This document shows, piece after piece, positions 23,872 to 32,158 of a stretch of DNA of 64,000 bases. The translations under genes were made by a program, and so were the position numbers. A model generated the notes under the pieces. The model had not been told where the DNA came from. It saw only the letters and a list, made by a program, of their open reading frames with translations, and ran no database searches. The DNA comes from CANQBR01 sp964641395 (lineage in GTDB: Bacteria; Bacillota; Negativicutes; Acidaminococcales; Acidaminococcaceae): positions 12,973-76,972 of the forward strand of contig CAZXKQ010000005.1 in NCBI GenBank assembly GCA_964641395.1. The letters are read 5' to 3'. How positions within the stretch are numbered: position 1 is the stretch's first letter; every line of letters starts with the position of its first letter.

Positions 23872-25332
23872 CTACCAGTTCTTGCTCTCCACCCAGAAGT
23901 CCGAGCGGAGCAACACCAGCAGGGTGAAGATTTCCAGACGGCCTAGGAGCATGGAGACGATGACCACCAGCTGGCCGAAGGGAGAGAGGATGCCGTAGCT
24001 CTGGGTGGGGCCCATGGCCCCGAAGGCCGGCCCTACGCTGCTCATGGTGGCGGCGATGATGCCCATGCTGTCCATCAGGGAAAAACCGCAGAGGGAGATG
24101 AGGATGGACAGCACCATGAAGGCGAAGATGTAGAGGAAGAAGAAGCGGGTGACGTTCCCTACGATGCGGGAGTCGATGGTCCGCCCCCCTACCCTCACCA
24201 CCTGTACCATCTGGGGATGGAGGGTGTGGATGAGCTCCGCCCAGGCCGCCTTTAACAGCACCAGGAAGCGGATGATCTTGATCCCTCCCGCCGTGGAGCC
24301 GCTACAGCCCCCTACGAACATCAGGAGGAAGAGGAGGTACTGGGAGAAGCTGGGCCAGAGGGAGTAATCGTCGCTGGCGAAGCCGGTGGTGCTGCCGAAG
24401 GACACCGCCTGGAAGATGCCGTGGCGCAGGGCCTCCCAAAAAACCGGCTTGCAGCCGCTAAAATACAGGTTGGCGGTGAGGGCTGCCGAGGCCGCCACCA
24501 GGATGGCCAGGTAGAACCTGTACTCCACATCCTTGGCCAGCTTCTGCCAATCTGCATGCCACAGCTTGTAGAAGAGGGAGAAGTTGGTGCTGGCGATGAT
24601 CATGAAGATGACGCAGATCACCTCTATGTAGAGGGAGTCGAAGGCCACCAGGCCGTCGTGGTAAAAAGAAAAGCCCCCGGTGGCCATGGTGGCGATGGCC
24701 ATGTTGATGGAGCGGTAGGGATCCAGCCCCCCGGCCAGGAGGAGGAAGATTTCTACCACGATCAGGGTGCTGTAGACAAAGAGCAGCATCATGGCCGATT
24801 CCTTGATGCGGGGCAGGGTGCGCTCCGCCATGCCGCCAGACTGCTCGGTGTTGAACAGGTAGCTGGTGCTGCCGGTCATCTGGGGCATGATGGTGATGAA
24901 GAGCATGATGACGCCGATGCCGCCGAACCAGTGGGTGAGGCAGCGCCAGACTAGGATGCTGACAGGAAAGCGGCTGTAGGAGTCTACCGTGGTGACGCCG
25001 GTGGTGGTAAAGCCGGCAACGCTCTCAAAGATGCAGGTGATGGGATCCATGATGCCGCTTAAAAAATAGGGCACCGCCCCCATCAGGCAGACGTAGAGCC
25101 AGCCGCAGCCCATGACGGCCACAGCCTCCCGCACCCGCAGCTTGCCTATCCGCCTCTGGCTGCCGCAGGCCTGGAAGATGAGGGTCACAGAGAGGCCCAG
25201 CAAGAGGGTGGCGGCAAAGACAGAAATATTGGCCCTGTCCTGGAGCAGGGCCGCCGCTAAGGGCACTAGGATGACGGCGCAAAAGGCCAGGCTCAGCTTG
25301 CCCAGCAGCCGCAGTACCACCTTGATATCCAT
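23872..25332 (-). CDS. trkH: Trk/Ktr potassium transporter membrane subunit (first copy)
   Basis: 486-residue potassium channel-like subunit with filter regions SVAGFTTTGVTTV, MATGGFSFY, SFGSTTGFAS and GCSGSTAGGIKIIRF. All four pore glycines are visible. It starts three bases after the trkA stop, so the pair is translationally linked. The C-terminus (LGRLEIFTLLVLL) is the standard TrkH end. The downstream paralogue shares the layout but differs in most residues, so this is an old duplication rather than a recent one. Confidence 0.94.
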   Translation of the reverse strand: MDIKVVLRLLGKLSLAFCAVILVPLAAALLQDRANISVFAATLLLGLSVTLIFQACGSQRRIGKLRVREAVAVMGCGWLYVCLMGAVPYFLSGIMDPITCIFESVAGFTTTGVTTVDSYSRFPVSILVWRCLTHWFGGIGVIMLFITIMPQMTGSTSYLFNTEQSGGMAERTLPRIKESAMMLLFVYSTLIVVEIFLLLAGGLDPYRSINMAIATMATGGFSFYHDGLVAFDSLYIEVICVIFMIIASTNFSLFYKLWHADWQKLAKDVEYRFYLAILVAASAALTANLYFSGCKPVFWEALRHGIFQAVSFGSTTGFASDDYSLWPSFSQYLLFLLMFVGGCSGSTAGGIKIIRFLVLLKAAWAELIHTLHPQMVQVVRVGGRTIDSRIVGNVTRFFFLYIFAFMVLSILISLCGFSLMDSMGIIAATMSSVGPAFGAMGPTQSYGILSPFGQLVVIVSMLLGRLEIFTLLVLLRSDFWVESKNW

Positions 25333-25335
25333 AAA

Positions 25336-26679
25336 TCACTCTCTGCCTTCAAACAACTTCACTGTATTCTTGGCTAGTTCGCTCTTCACTAGGAAGATGA
25401 TCCTATCGTTGGCCAACAGCCGGGTGCGGCCGTTGGGTATGTAGACGTCCTCATTGCGGACGATGGCGCAGACCAGGCACTCACTAGGCAGGCCCAGTTC
25501 CATCAGCATCTTCCCTTCTACGGTGGCCCCCTTGCCTACGATGATCTCCATGGCCTCGGCCTGGGCCCCCTCCAGCAGGGAGACGGAGACGATGCCGCCC
25601 TTGCGGACGAAGCGCAGCACCTCGCCGATGCTCAGCAGCCGGGAGGAGAGGACTATGTCCACCCCCACCTTCTCCATCAGTTCGATGTACTCGTTGCGGG
25701 CCACCCGGACGATGGTGCGCTTAGCCCCTAGGTGCTTGGCCAGGAGGGCCAGCAAAAGGTTCAGCTTGTCGTCCTCGGTGAGGCAGATCACCACGTCTGC
25801 CTCCGCCACCCCCTCCTCGGTGAGCAGGTCGATGTCGGTGCCGTCGCCGCACAGCACCAGCCCCTGCTTCAAAAGGGAGGCCAGCATCTGGCAGCGCTCC
25901 TTGTCCTTTTCGATAACCTTGATCTGCAGGCCCTGGGCCTCCAGCATAGGGGCCAGGAAGCGGCCGGTGCGGCCGGCGCCGATGATCATGGCCCGCTCGA
26001 TCTTATCGTAGATGGTGATAAAGTCCTTCTCTAGGTCGAGAATGGCCTCCTGCTTGCCTACGAAGTAGACGCTGTCCCCCGGCAGGAGTACGTCGTTGCC
26101 GCTGGGGATCAGCATCTGGTGGTTGCGGAAGACCATGGCCACCAGTATGTCCTTAGGCAGGGTCAGCTCCCGCAGGGTTTTGCGGATGTAGGGGGAGGTG
26201 TCGTTCAGCTTGGTCTCCAGCATCCGCACCCGGCCGCCGGCGAAGTCGTCTACGTTCAGGGCGGAGGGGGTCATGAGGATGTGGTCTATTTCCAAGGCGG
26301 TGATCCGCTCCGGGTTCAGGATCAGATCCACCTTCATATCCTCTGTCAGCATCTCCGGGGCGTGGACGGCGTACTCCGCATTGCGGATGCGGGCGGCAGT
26401 GTGGCTGATGCCGTGGGACTTGGCCATCAGGCAGGTGACCATGTTCACCTCGTCACTGTCGGTGCAGGCGATGAGCATGTCGGCCTGGCCTACGTCCGGA
26501 TCTTCGTAGATGTAGGGACTGCAGGAATTGCCCTCGATGGCTAAAACGTCCAAGGAGCCCTGGACGATGTTCTTCCGCTCCGGATCCAGCTCTATGACCA
26601 CCACGTCGAACTGTTCTTCCGCCAATAATTGGGCGATATTATAACCTAATTTGCCGGCACCGGCGATAATGATCCGCAT
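25336..26679 (-). CDS. trkA: Trk system potassium uptake regulatory subunit
   Basis: Cytosolic gating subunit with two RCK units. Each has a Rossmann NAD-binding part (IIIAGAGKLGYNIAQLL at the start; AMIIGAGRTGRFLAPML near residue 218) followed by a TrkA_C domain. The 447 residues match the duplicated TrkA form. I start at ATG 26679 because AAGGGAG lies eight bases upstream and MRIIIAG is the family N-terminus; an upstream in-frame start would add 13 atypical residues. First gene of the operon trkA-trkH-trkH-larA. Confidence 0.95.
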   Translation of the reverse strand: MRIIIAGAGKLGYNIAQLLAEEQFDVVVIELDPERKNIVQGSLDVLAIEGNSCSPYIYEDPDVGQADMLIACTDSDEVNMVTCLMAKSHGISHTAARIRNAEYAVHAPEMLTEDMKVDLILNPERITALEIDHILMTPSALNVDDFAGGRVRMLETKLNDTSPYIRKTLRELTLPKDILVAMVFRNHQMLIPSGNDVLLPGDSVYFVGKQEAILDLEKDFITIYDKIERAMIIGAGRTGRFLAPMLEAQGLQIKVIEKDKERCQMLASLLKQGLVLCGDGTDIDLLTEEGVAEADVVICLTEDDKLNLLLALLAKHLGAKRTIVRVARNEYIELMEKVGVDIVLSSRLLSIGEVLRFVRKGGIVSVSLLEGAQAEAMEIIVGKGATVEGKMLMELGLPSECLVCAIVRNEDVYIPNGRTRLLANDRIIFLVKSELAKNTVKLFEGRE

Positions 26680-26757
26680 CTCCCCTGCTCCCTTCTCCCG
26701 CTCAGGCCACAGGTACAACTGCTTAAACCCTTGCTTACTTCCCTAAGCTTCTGCCTC

Positions 26758-26786
26758 ATTATACCATAGAAAAGAAACTGCGTCAT
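26758..26786 (-). promoter_or_regulatory. Promoter of the trk operon
   Basis: The minus strand has a TGG-extended TATAAT at 26758-26763 and a weak ATGACG-like -35 about 17 bases upstream. The leader to trkA is about 70 bases. Confidence 0.6.
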
Positions 26787-26802
26787 GACTTTGCCTAGGC
26801 AA

Positions 26803-26820
26803 AAAGCCAGGGCAGGCCTT
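26803..26820 (-). terminator. Weak hairpin at the end of trmD
   Basis: AAGGCC and GGCTTT, starting within the trmD stop codon, form six pairs with one wobble around TGCCCT and are followed by TTT. Probably the end of the ffh-trmD operon, but weak. Confidence 0.4.
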
Positions 26821-27580
26821 AATTTTCTTCTTTAGCCTCCTCTAACTCCGCCAGGGCCTCCTGCAGGAGCTTCCGCTCCCCCTTCTCCAGGCCCGCCGCA
26901 AAGTCAGCAGGCAGCAGGTCCGGCCGGTAGCGGAGGGTGGCCTTCACCGCCTCCTTGAAGCGCCAGCCCCGGATGAGGGCGTGGTTGCCCCCCAGGAGGA
27001 CGGCAGGCACCTCCAGCCCCTCGTAGACCACCGGCCTGGTGTACTGGGGGTACTCTAAAAGGTTGGCGGAGAAGCTCTCTTCCGCCGCGCTTTCCGGCCG
27101 CCCCAGCACCCCGGGCAGCAGCCTGGCCACTGCGTCCAGCACTAGCAGGGCGGGCAGCTCTCCCCCCGTCACCACGAAGTCCCCTAGGGAGAGCCGCCGA
27201 TCTACGTAGTGGTAGATCCGCTCGTCAAAGCCTTCGTAGTGGCCGCAGAGGAGGATGAGGTCCTGGCCGGCGGCCGCCAGCTCCTGGGCCTGCCCCTGTT
27301 TGAACACTGGGCCGCAGGGGCTGAGGGCGATGACCGGGGCTCCGGGCAGCTGGGCCCGGGCCGCCCTGATGGCGGCTACGAAGGGCTCCGGCTTCAGCAC
27401 CATCCCCGCTCCCCCGCCGCAGGGGCTGTCGTCCACCGTGCGGTGGTTGTCAGTGGTAAAGTCCCGGGGATTGATGCAGGAGATGCTCAGCAGCCCCTTC
27501 TTCTGGGCCCGCTGCAGGATGCTGTGATTGGCTCCCTGCTCTATCTGTTCGGGAAAAAGGGTGATAAAGAGAAAATGCAT
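26819..27580 (-). CDS. trmD: tRNA (guanine-N1)-methyltransferase
   Basis: Methylates G37 of tRNAs with a following G, preventing +1 frameshifts. The 253 residues carry the trefoil-knot SAM site, with LCGHYEGFDERI near residue 112 and SLGDFVVTGGELPAL near 131. MHFLFITLFPE is the typical N-terminus. Last gene of the operon, 15 bases after rimM. rplS, which often follows trmD, is absent here; the next gene is a separately promoted trkA. Confidence 0.96.
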   Translation of the reverse strand: MHFLFITLFPEQIEQGANHSILQRAQKKGLLSISCINPRDFTTDNHRTVDDSPCGGGAGMVLKPEPFVAAIRAARAQLPGAPVIALSPCGPVFKQGQAQELAAAGQDLILLCGHYEGFDERIYHYVDRRLSLGDFVVTGGELPALLVLDAVARLLPGVLGRPESAAEESFSANLLEYPQYTRPVVYEGLEVPAVLLGGNHALIRGWRFKEAVKATLRYRPDLLPADFAAGLEKGERKLLQEALAELEEAKEEN

Positions 27581-27595
27581 CTTCAGCCCTCCTTC

Positions 27596-28090
27596 TCAAA
27601 TCCATTCCGGCAGCCGCACCACCATCCGCCTGCCAGGCAGGTCCAGCTCCCGGATGAACTCCTGCCGGGCGGGCAGCAGGATGTCCGGCCCCTGGGGGAC
27701 GGCGATGACGTACACGTCGCTGCTGCCGCAGGGGAAGGCCTCCTTGAAGCTGCCTAGGCGCCGGCCGGCCTCATCGTAGACCGGCAGGCCCACCAGGTCG
27801 GCCACGTAGTACTCTCCCTCCTCCAGCGGGGGCAGGTCCTGGGCGGCGATGGACACCGGCAGCCCCCGCAGCTGCTCCGCCTCCTCCATAGTCTGCAGCT
27901 CCGCGCAGGAGGCCAGCACCAGCTTCTTGTGGAAGCGGGCCTGGCGCAGGGTGAGGCGGCGGCCGTCAGGCAGCAAGAGGTAGTCCAGATGTAAAAATTG
28001 CTCCGGCCTGTCTGTGAGGGGCAGGATACGAATATCGCCCCGCACGCCGTGCGGAGCGACAATCTTGCCGATGACTATGTACTTATCCAC
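27596..28090 (-). CDS. rimM: 16S rRNA processing protein RimM
   Basis: Assists maturation of the 30S head and binds ribosomal protein S19. The 164 residues show the N-terminal RimM domain (IVIGKIVAPHGVRGDIRI) and a C-terminal PRC-barrel with YYVADLVGLPVYDE. It starts three bases after ylqD and lies 15 bases before trmD, the classical gene order. Confidence 0.95.
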   Translation of the reverse strand: MDKYIVIGKIVAPHGVRGDIRILPLTDRPEQFLHLDYLLLPDGRRLTLRQARFHKKLVLASCAELQTMEEAEQLRGLPVSIAAQDLPPLEEGEYYVADLVGLPVYDEAGRRLGSFKEAFPCGSSDVYVIAVPQGPDILLPARQEFIRELDLPGRRMVVRLPEWI

Positions 28091-28093
28091 CCT

Positions 28094-28498
28094 CTAGCCC
28101 CTGACGGCGATAACCTTGCCGTCTTCCAGCAGGATCTCTTGCTGCATCAAAGCTTCCAGATCCGTGCCTACCTCTATCTCCACGGTCCGCTCCAGGGTGC
28201 CGTGGCCTACTTCGGAACCTAGGGCTAGGTTGCGGGCCCGCTTCAGCTGTTCTTCTGCGGCGGTTTTGGCGGCCACCCGCTTGTTCCTCTCCTCTTCGAT
28301 CTGGCCCCGCAGGGCCGGCAGCACGCTCAGGTCGGAGGCTGCTTGCCGCAGAGCCTTATTGGCCTGGAACTCGAACTGCTCCAGATCCAGCTCCATGTTC
28401 TTGATCTGCTTTTCCAGATCGGCGATAATCTTCGCCTTCAAGGTTTCCGTCACCTTGGCCTTCAGGGCTAAGGGTATTCTGACCAAGATCTTGTCCAT
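28094..28498 (-). CDS. ylqD: YlqD family protein
   Basis: 134 residues. It has a long predicted coiled coil (about residues 15-85, rich in Lys, Glu, Leu) and a C-terminal beta-like part ending LLEDGKVIAVRG. It sits between the KH-domain gene and rimM, the known place of Bacillus ylqD. The biochemical role is not established; its place in a ribosome-maturation operon suggests a related job. The ATG at 28498 follows a GGTAGGTA-type ribosome site. Confidence 0.85.
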   Translation of the reverse strand: MDKILVRIPLALKAKVTETLKAKIIADLEKQIKNMELDLEQFEFQANKALRQAASDLSVLPALRGQIEEERNKRVAAKTAAEEQLKRARNLALGSEVGHGTLERTVEIEVGTDLEALMQQEILLEDGKVIAVRG

Positions 28499-28520
28499 AC
28501 CTGTACCTACCTTTATCTCT

Positions 28521-28757
28521 CTAGCTGATCTCCACGATGACCTTCACGTTTTCCCGGGTAGCCACGGCCTTCATCACGGTACGGATGGCCTTGGCGATAC
28601 GGCCCTGTTTGCCGATGACCTTGCCCATGTCATCAGTGGCTACATGGAGGCGGAGGACGGTGGTAGTACCGCTCACTTCCTCCTCCACCTCCACGGCATC
28701 GGGATTGTTCACAAGAGATTTGGCCATAATTTCCACTAATTCTTTCATGCCAACCAC
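28521..28757 (-). CDS. khpA: KH-domain RNA-binding protein KhpA
   Basis: A 78-residue single KH domain with the RNA-binding loop VIGKQGRIAKAIR (GxxG as GKQG). Binds RNA, often as a dimer with KhpB/Jag, and affects cell elongation in Firmicutes. The N-terminal MKELVEIMAKSLVNNPDAV is typical. It lies between rpsP and ylqD, as in Bacillus and Clostridia. Confidence 0.94.
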   Translation of the reverse strand: MVGMKELVEIMAKSLVNNPDAVEVEEEVSGTTTVLRLHVATDDMGKVIGKQGRIAKAIRTVMKAVATRENVKVIVEIS

Positions 28758-28766
28758 ACCTCTCGC

Positions 28767-29060
28767 CTATTTCTCAGCCTGCGCTGCAGCCTTGGCCTGG
28801 GCCTTGGCATCAGCGAATCGCTTCATGATGCCTTCCTTGCTGAAGAGGGACCTAACGGTATCGGTAGGCTGTGCGCCCTGGCCCAGCCAAGCCAACGCCT
28901 TCTCAGCATCGATCTTCACAACTGCCGGTTGGGTAGTGGAATCATAGTAGCCTAAGCTTTCAATGAAGCGGCCGTCCCTAGGAGAACGGGCGTCAGCCAC
29001 TACGATACGGTAGAAGGGGGACTTTTTAGCACCCATGCGTTTTAAACGGATCTTAACCAT
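28767..29060 (-). CDS. rpsP: 30S ribosomal protein S16
   Basis: Structural protein of the 30S body. The start VKIRLKRMGAKKSPFYRIVVAD is the family signature (given here as VKIRLKRMGAKK then SPFYRIVVAD). The 97 residues include a short Ala/Lys-rich tail (AKAQAKAAAQAEK). GGAAGGAGG lies just before the ATG. It follows ffh by 32 bases. Confidence 0.97.
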   Translation of the reverse strand: MVKIRLKRMGAKKSPFYRIVVADARSPRDGRFIESLGYYDSTTQPAVVKIDAEKALAWLGQGAQPTDTVRSLFSKEGIMKRFADAKAQAKAAAQAEK

Positions 29061-29092
29061 GTTTTCACCTCCTTCCCAGCCTCTGCTTACTC

Positions 29093-30442
29093 TTAATGCA
29101 TAAAGGGCAGTTTAAAGCCGCCCTTGGGGGCGAACTTAGCAGCACCTTGCATGCGCTTCATCATCTTGCGGCTCTCTTCGAAGTTCTTCAGCAGCTTGTT
29201 CACATCCTGCACCCGGGTGCCGCTGCCCTGGGCGATGCGCCGGCGGCGGCTGCCGTTGATCAGCTCCGGCCGACGCCGTTCCTGGAGGGTCATAGAGCGG
29301 ATGATGGCCTCGATGCGGTCAAACTCCTTTTCGTCTACCTTGGCCTCCTTCAGCTTCTGGCTGATGCCCCCCATGCCGGGGATGAGGTCCAGGATGGTTT
29401 CCAGGGAGCCTAGCTTCTTCACCTGCTGCAACTGCTCCAAGAACTGCTCTAGGGTGAACTCGTTCTTCCGCAGCTGCTTCTCCATCTCCAGGGCCTTGGC
29501 CAGGTCCGTGCTGTCCTGGATCTTCTCGATGAGGGTGAGCACGTCCCCCATGCCCAGGATGCGGCTGGCCATCCTGTCAGGATAGAAGGCCTCTAGGGCG
29601 TCCAGCTTCTCCCCTGTGCCTACAAGCTTCACTGCCTTGCCGGTGACGGCCTTGACGCTGAGCACGGCGCCGCCCCGGGCATCACCGTCTAGCTTGGTGA
29701 CGATGAGGCCGTCGATGCCCAGCTCCTGGTTGAAGCTGTCGGCCACAGTCACTGCGTCCTGGCCGGTCATGGCGTCCACCACCAGCAGGCTCTCTGTGGG
29801 CTGGACGGCGGCCTTAATCTGCCGCAGCTCCTCCATCAGCTCCTGGTTGATGTGGAGGCGGCCGGCAGTGTCGATGATCACCGTGTCACAGGCCAGGGAC
29901 TGGGCCTTCAGCAGGGCCTGGCGGGCGATGTCCACCGGGGAGGCCTCAGCCCCCAGGCTGAACACCGGCACCTCTATCTGCTGGCCCAGCACCTGTAGCT
30001 GGCTGATGGCGGCGGGCCGGTACACGTCCCCTGCCACCAGCATAGGCTTCTTATTTCTCTTCTTCTTCAGGTAATTGGCTAATTTGGCGGCGGTAGTGGT
30101 CTTGCCGGAGCCCTGCAGGCCTACCAGCATGTAGATGCTGGGAGGCGGCACCGCCACCGTCAGCTTGGTCTGGCTGCCGCCTAGGAGGGCTATCAGCTCT
30201 TCGTTGACGATCTTGATGATCTGCTGTTGGGGGCTGAGGTTGGCGCCTACGGCGCTGCCTAGGGCCCGCCCCTTCACCTGGGCCACAAAGTCCCGCACTA
30301 CCTTAAAGTTGACATCCGCCTCTAACAGGGCCATCCGTACTTCCCGCAGGGGAGCCTTCAGATCCTCTTCGCTGAGCTTGCTCACCCCGCGGAAGCTTTT
30401 AATGGCCTTTTGCAATCTCGCCGCTAAACTCTCAAAAGCCAT
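29093..30442 (-). CDS. ffh: Signal recognition particle protein Ffh (SRP54)
   Basis: GTPase that binds signal peptides and SRP RNA to target membrane proteins. The 449 residues have an N domain (1-85), a G domain with GLQGSGKTTTAAKLA near residue 107, DTAGRLHIN and TKLDGDARGG, and a Met-rich M domain ending MMKRMQ...LPFMH. It starts nine bases after ylxM. No SRP RNA gene was found in the window. Confidence 0.97.
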   Translation of the reverse strand: MAFESLAARLQKAIKSFRGVSKLSEEDLKAPLREVRMALLEADVNFKVVRDFVAQVKGRALGSAVGANLSPQQQIIKIVNEELIALLGGSQTKLTVAVPPPSIYMLVGLQGSGKTTTAAKLANYLKKKRNKKPMLVAGDVYRPAAISQLQVLGQQIEVPVFSLGAEASPVDIARQALLKAQSLACDTVIIDTAGRLHINQELMEELRQIKAAVQPTESLLVVDAMTGQDAVTVADSFNQELGIDGLIVTKLDGDARGGAVLSVKAVTGKAVKLVGTGEKLDALEAFYPDRMASRILGMGDVLTLIEKIQDSTDLAKALEMEKQLRKNEFTLEQFLEQLQQVKKLGSLETILDLIPGMGGISQKLKEAKVDEKEFDRIEAIIRSMTLQERRRPELINGSRRRRIAQGSGTRVQDVNKLLKNFEESRKMMKRMQGAAKFAPKGGFKLPFMH

Positions 30443-30451
30443 AGCCTAACC

Positions 30452-30811
30452 TCATTCTCCGTCCCATCTAGTCTTGATGCAGTCCTCTAAGCGGTCTAGG
30501 GCTTCCTCCTGCCGCCCCTCTTGCAGCAGCCGGGCCACCTGGCGCAGTTCCTGGGTCAGGGCCTGCTGCCGCTCTAGCAGCCCCAGCCGGGCCTCGTGCC
30601 GTTCCAGGGTCTGCTCCACCCGGCGCAACAGGTCGTACACCGCCTGCCGGGACACCCCTAGCTCGCTGCCGATCTCGCTGAGGGAGAGGTCTTCGTAAGC
30701 GTAGAGCCGCAGGCAGTCCTGCTGCTTGCTGGTCAGCAGGCCGCTGTATATATCGTAGAGCCGGGCTAGGCGCAGCCGCTGGGCCAGCCCATCTGGATTA
30801 GCCATAGTCAT
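30452..30811 (-). CDS. ylxM: YlxM/p13-like DNA-binding protein
   Basis: A small helix-turn-helix protein that accompanies ffh in Firmicutes and modulates the SRP pathway. The sigma-70 region 4-like HTH is visible as LSEIGSELGVSRQAVYDLLRR near residues 48-68 (given in one run of 20 at most: SEIGSELGVSRQAVYDLL), and a coiled coil follows. I start at ATG 30811 (119 residues) because the predicted transcript begins near 30825. ATG 30805 is an alternative, and TTG 30823 would be leaderless. Confidence 0.88.
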   Translation of the reverse strand: MTMANPDGLAQRLRLARLYDIYSGLLTSKQQDCLRLYAYEDLSLSEIGSELGVSRQAVYDLLRRVEQTLERHEARLGLLERQQALTQELRQVARLLQEGRQEEALDRLEDCIKTRWDGE

Positions 30812-30831
30812 CTCTCTCTTCAACCTCTGCC

Positions 30832-30860
30832 ATTATAAGCCATAAAAAGAGGGCTGTCAA
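30832..30860 (-). promoter_or_regulatory. Sigma-A promoter of the ylxM-ffh-trmD operon
   Basis: On the minus strand a consensus TTGACA (30855-30860) and a consensus TATAAT (30832-30837) are exactly 17 bases apart. This is the best promoter in the window and fits a housekeeping operon. Confidence 0.92.
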
Positions 30861-30928
30861 GTATTATTCCTTGGCAACCCTTGTTTATTATAGAGGTAGA
30901 AACGCTGTGCCCCTCACCGCTACACAAC

Positions 30929-30954
30929 GCCTCTGCAGCAGTGCCTCAGAGGCG
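30929..30954 (-). terminator. Hairpin ending the cobalamin operon
   Basis: CGCCTCTG and CAGAGGCG (30929-30936, 30947-30954) enclose an 11-base loop, 11 bases beyond the cbiC stop. The T-run (TTGTGT) is weak, but the ffh promoter begins just beyond. Confidence 0.6.
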
Positions 30955-30964
30955 CCTTTACCGT

Positions 30965-31594
30965 CTAGGCCCTGGTCAGCTTGTAGAGGAGGGCGTTGCA
31001 GATGGCGGCCGCCACGTTGCTGCCCCCCTTCCTCCCCCTAGCCACGATGTAGGGCACACCGCTGGCCATAATCAGCTCCTTGGCCTCCACCACGTTGACG
31101 AAGCCCACCGGCACCCCTATCACCAGGGCAGGCTTGATCTTGCCAGCCTTGACCAGCTGGTCCAGCCGCACCAGGGCGGTAGGCGCGTTGCCGATGGCGA
31201 AGATCAGGGGGCCGGCCAGGGTAGCGGCCTTCTCCATACAGGCGGCAGCCCGGGTGCAGCCCTCCTCCTTGGCCCTTTGGGCCACGTCTGGGTCGGCCAT
31301 GAAGCAGGCCACCTTCCCCCCTACCTGGGCCAGGGCCGTCTTGTTGATGCCGGTAGCGGCCATGTTGGTATCGGTGACGATGGTGGCTCCCTGCTGCAGG
31401 GCCTGCAAGGCCTGCTCCACTACCCCTTCGCTAAAGTGGAGAGTGCGGACGTAGTCGAAGTCCGCTGACGTGTGGATGACCCGTTTCACGATGTCCAGCC
31501 GCTCCGGCGGCAGCTGGATCTGCCCCAATTCCTGGGCGATGATTTCCATGCTCCGCTTTTCGATCTCCTGTGGTAGTACCTGTGCTAAACGCAT
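30965..31594 (-). CDS. cbiC: Cobalt-precorrin-8 methylmutase
   Basis: Moves the methyl group from C11 to C12 to give cobyrinic acid. The 209 residues match CbiC/CobH. The catalytic histidine is in RVIHTSADFDYV near residue 42, and the family blocks TDTNMAATGIN, FAIGNAPTALVRL and VGVPVGFVNVVEAKE are present. It is the last gene of the cobalamin operon, 27 bases after cobO. Confidence 0.95.
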   Translation of the reverse strand: MRLAQVLPQEIEKRSMEIIAQELGQIQLPPERLDIVKRVIHTSADFDYVRTLHFSEGVVEQALQALQQGATIVTDTNMAATGINKTALAQVGGKVACFMADPDVAQRAKEEGCTRAAACMEKAATLAGPLIFAIGNAPTALVRLDQLVKAGKIKPALVIGVPVGFVNVVEAKELIMASGVPYIVARGRKGGSNVAAAICNALLYKLTRA

Positions 31595-31621
31595 CTTGCC
31601 CTCCTCCTTTACGCCGCCCTT

Positions 31622-32152
31622 TCAGCTTTCAATGCCCAGCCGGGCCCCCAGGCCCCGGTCAAAGGGATGCTTAACCTTGGTAATTTCCGATACGTAGTCC
31701 GCCCGCTCCAGCAGTTGGGGCGGCGGCTGGCGGCCGGTGAGGACCACCTCCACCCCTGGCGGCCGCCGGTCTAGCAGGTCTAGCAAGGGGGGCAGCTCCA
31801 AGAGGCCGGCCTGCAGGGCCCCTAGGGCCTCATCCAGGATCAGCAGGTCCACCTGTCCCCGCCCCACCTCACCTGCCGCCTGCTGCAGGAGGGCCTGGTG
31901 CTGCTGGGCGGTGGCGGCCAGCTCCGCCGCCGTCATCTGGAAGGTGAATTTCTGCACCGCCTTGGCCCGCAACACCCTGATATTGGGTATGAGGGCCAGG
32001 CTGGCCAATTCGCCGCTGGTCCGTCCCTTGAGGAACTGGGCTAGCAGCACCCTGCCTCCCCGGCCGGCACAGCGCAGGGCCAGGCCCAGGGCGGCGGTAG
32101 TCTTCCCCTTCCCCTGGCCGCAGTAGATGTGGACTAAGCCTAAGCCTTCCAT
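31622..32152 (-). CDS. cobO: Cob(I)yrinic acid a,c-diamide adenosyltransferase
   Basis: Attaches the 5'-deoxyadenosyl group from ATP to the cobalt of the corrinoid. The 176-residue CobA/CobO/BtuR-type P-loop protein has YCGQGKGKTTAALGLALR at residues 10-27 and LILDEALGAL, a Walker B-like motif, near 105. The C-terminal EITKVKHPFDRGLGARLGIE is the family end. It lies six bases after cbiP. Confidence 0.94.
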   Translation of the reverse strand: MEGLGLVHIYCGQGKGKTTAALGLALRCAGRGGRVLLAQFLKGRTSGELASLALIPNIRVLRAKAVQKFTFQMTAAELAATAQQHQALLQQAAGEVGRGQVDLLILDEALGALQAGLLELPPLLDLLDRRPPGVEVVLTGRQPPPQLLERADYVSEITKVKHPFDRGLGARLGIES

Positions 32153-32158
32153 CCTTCC

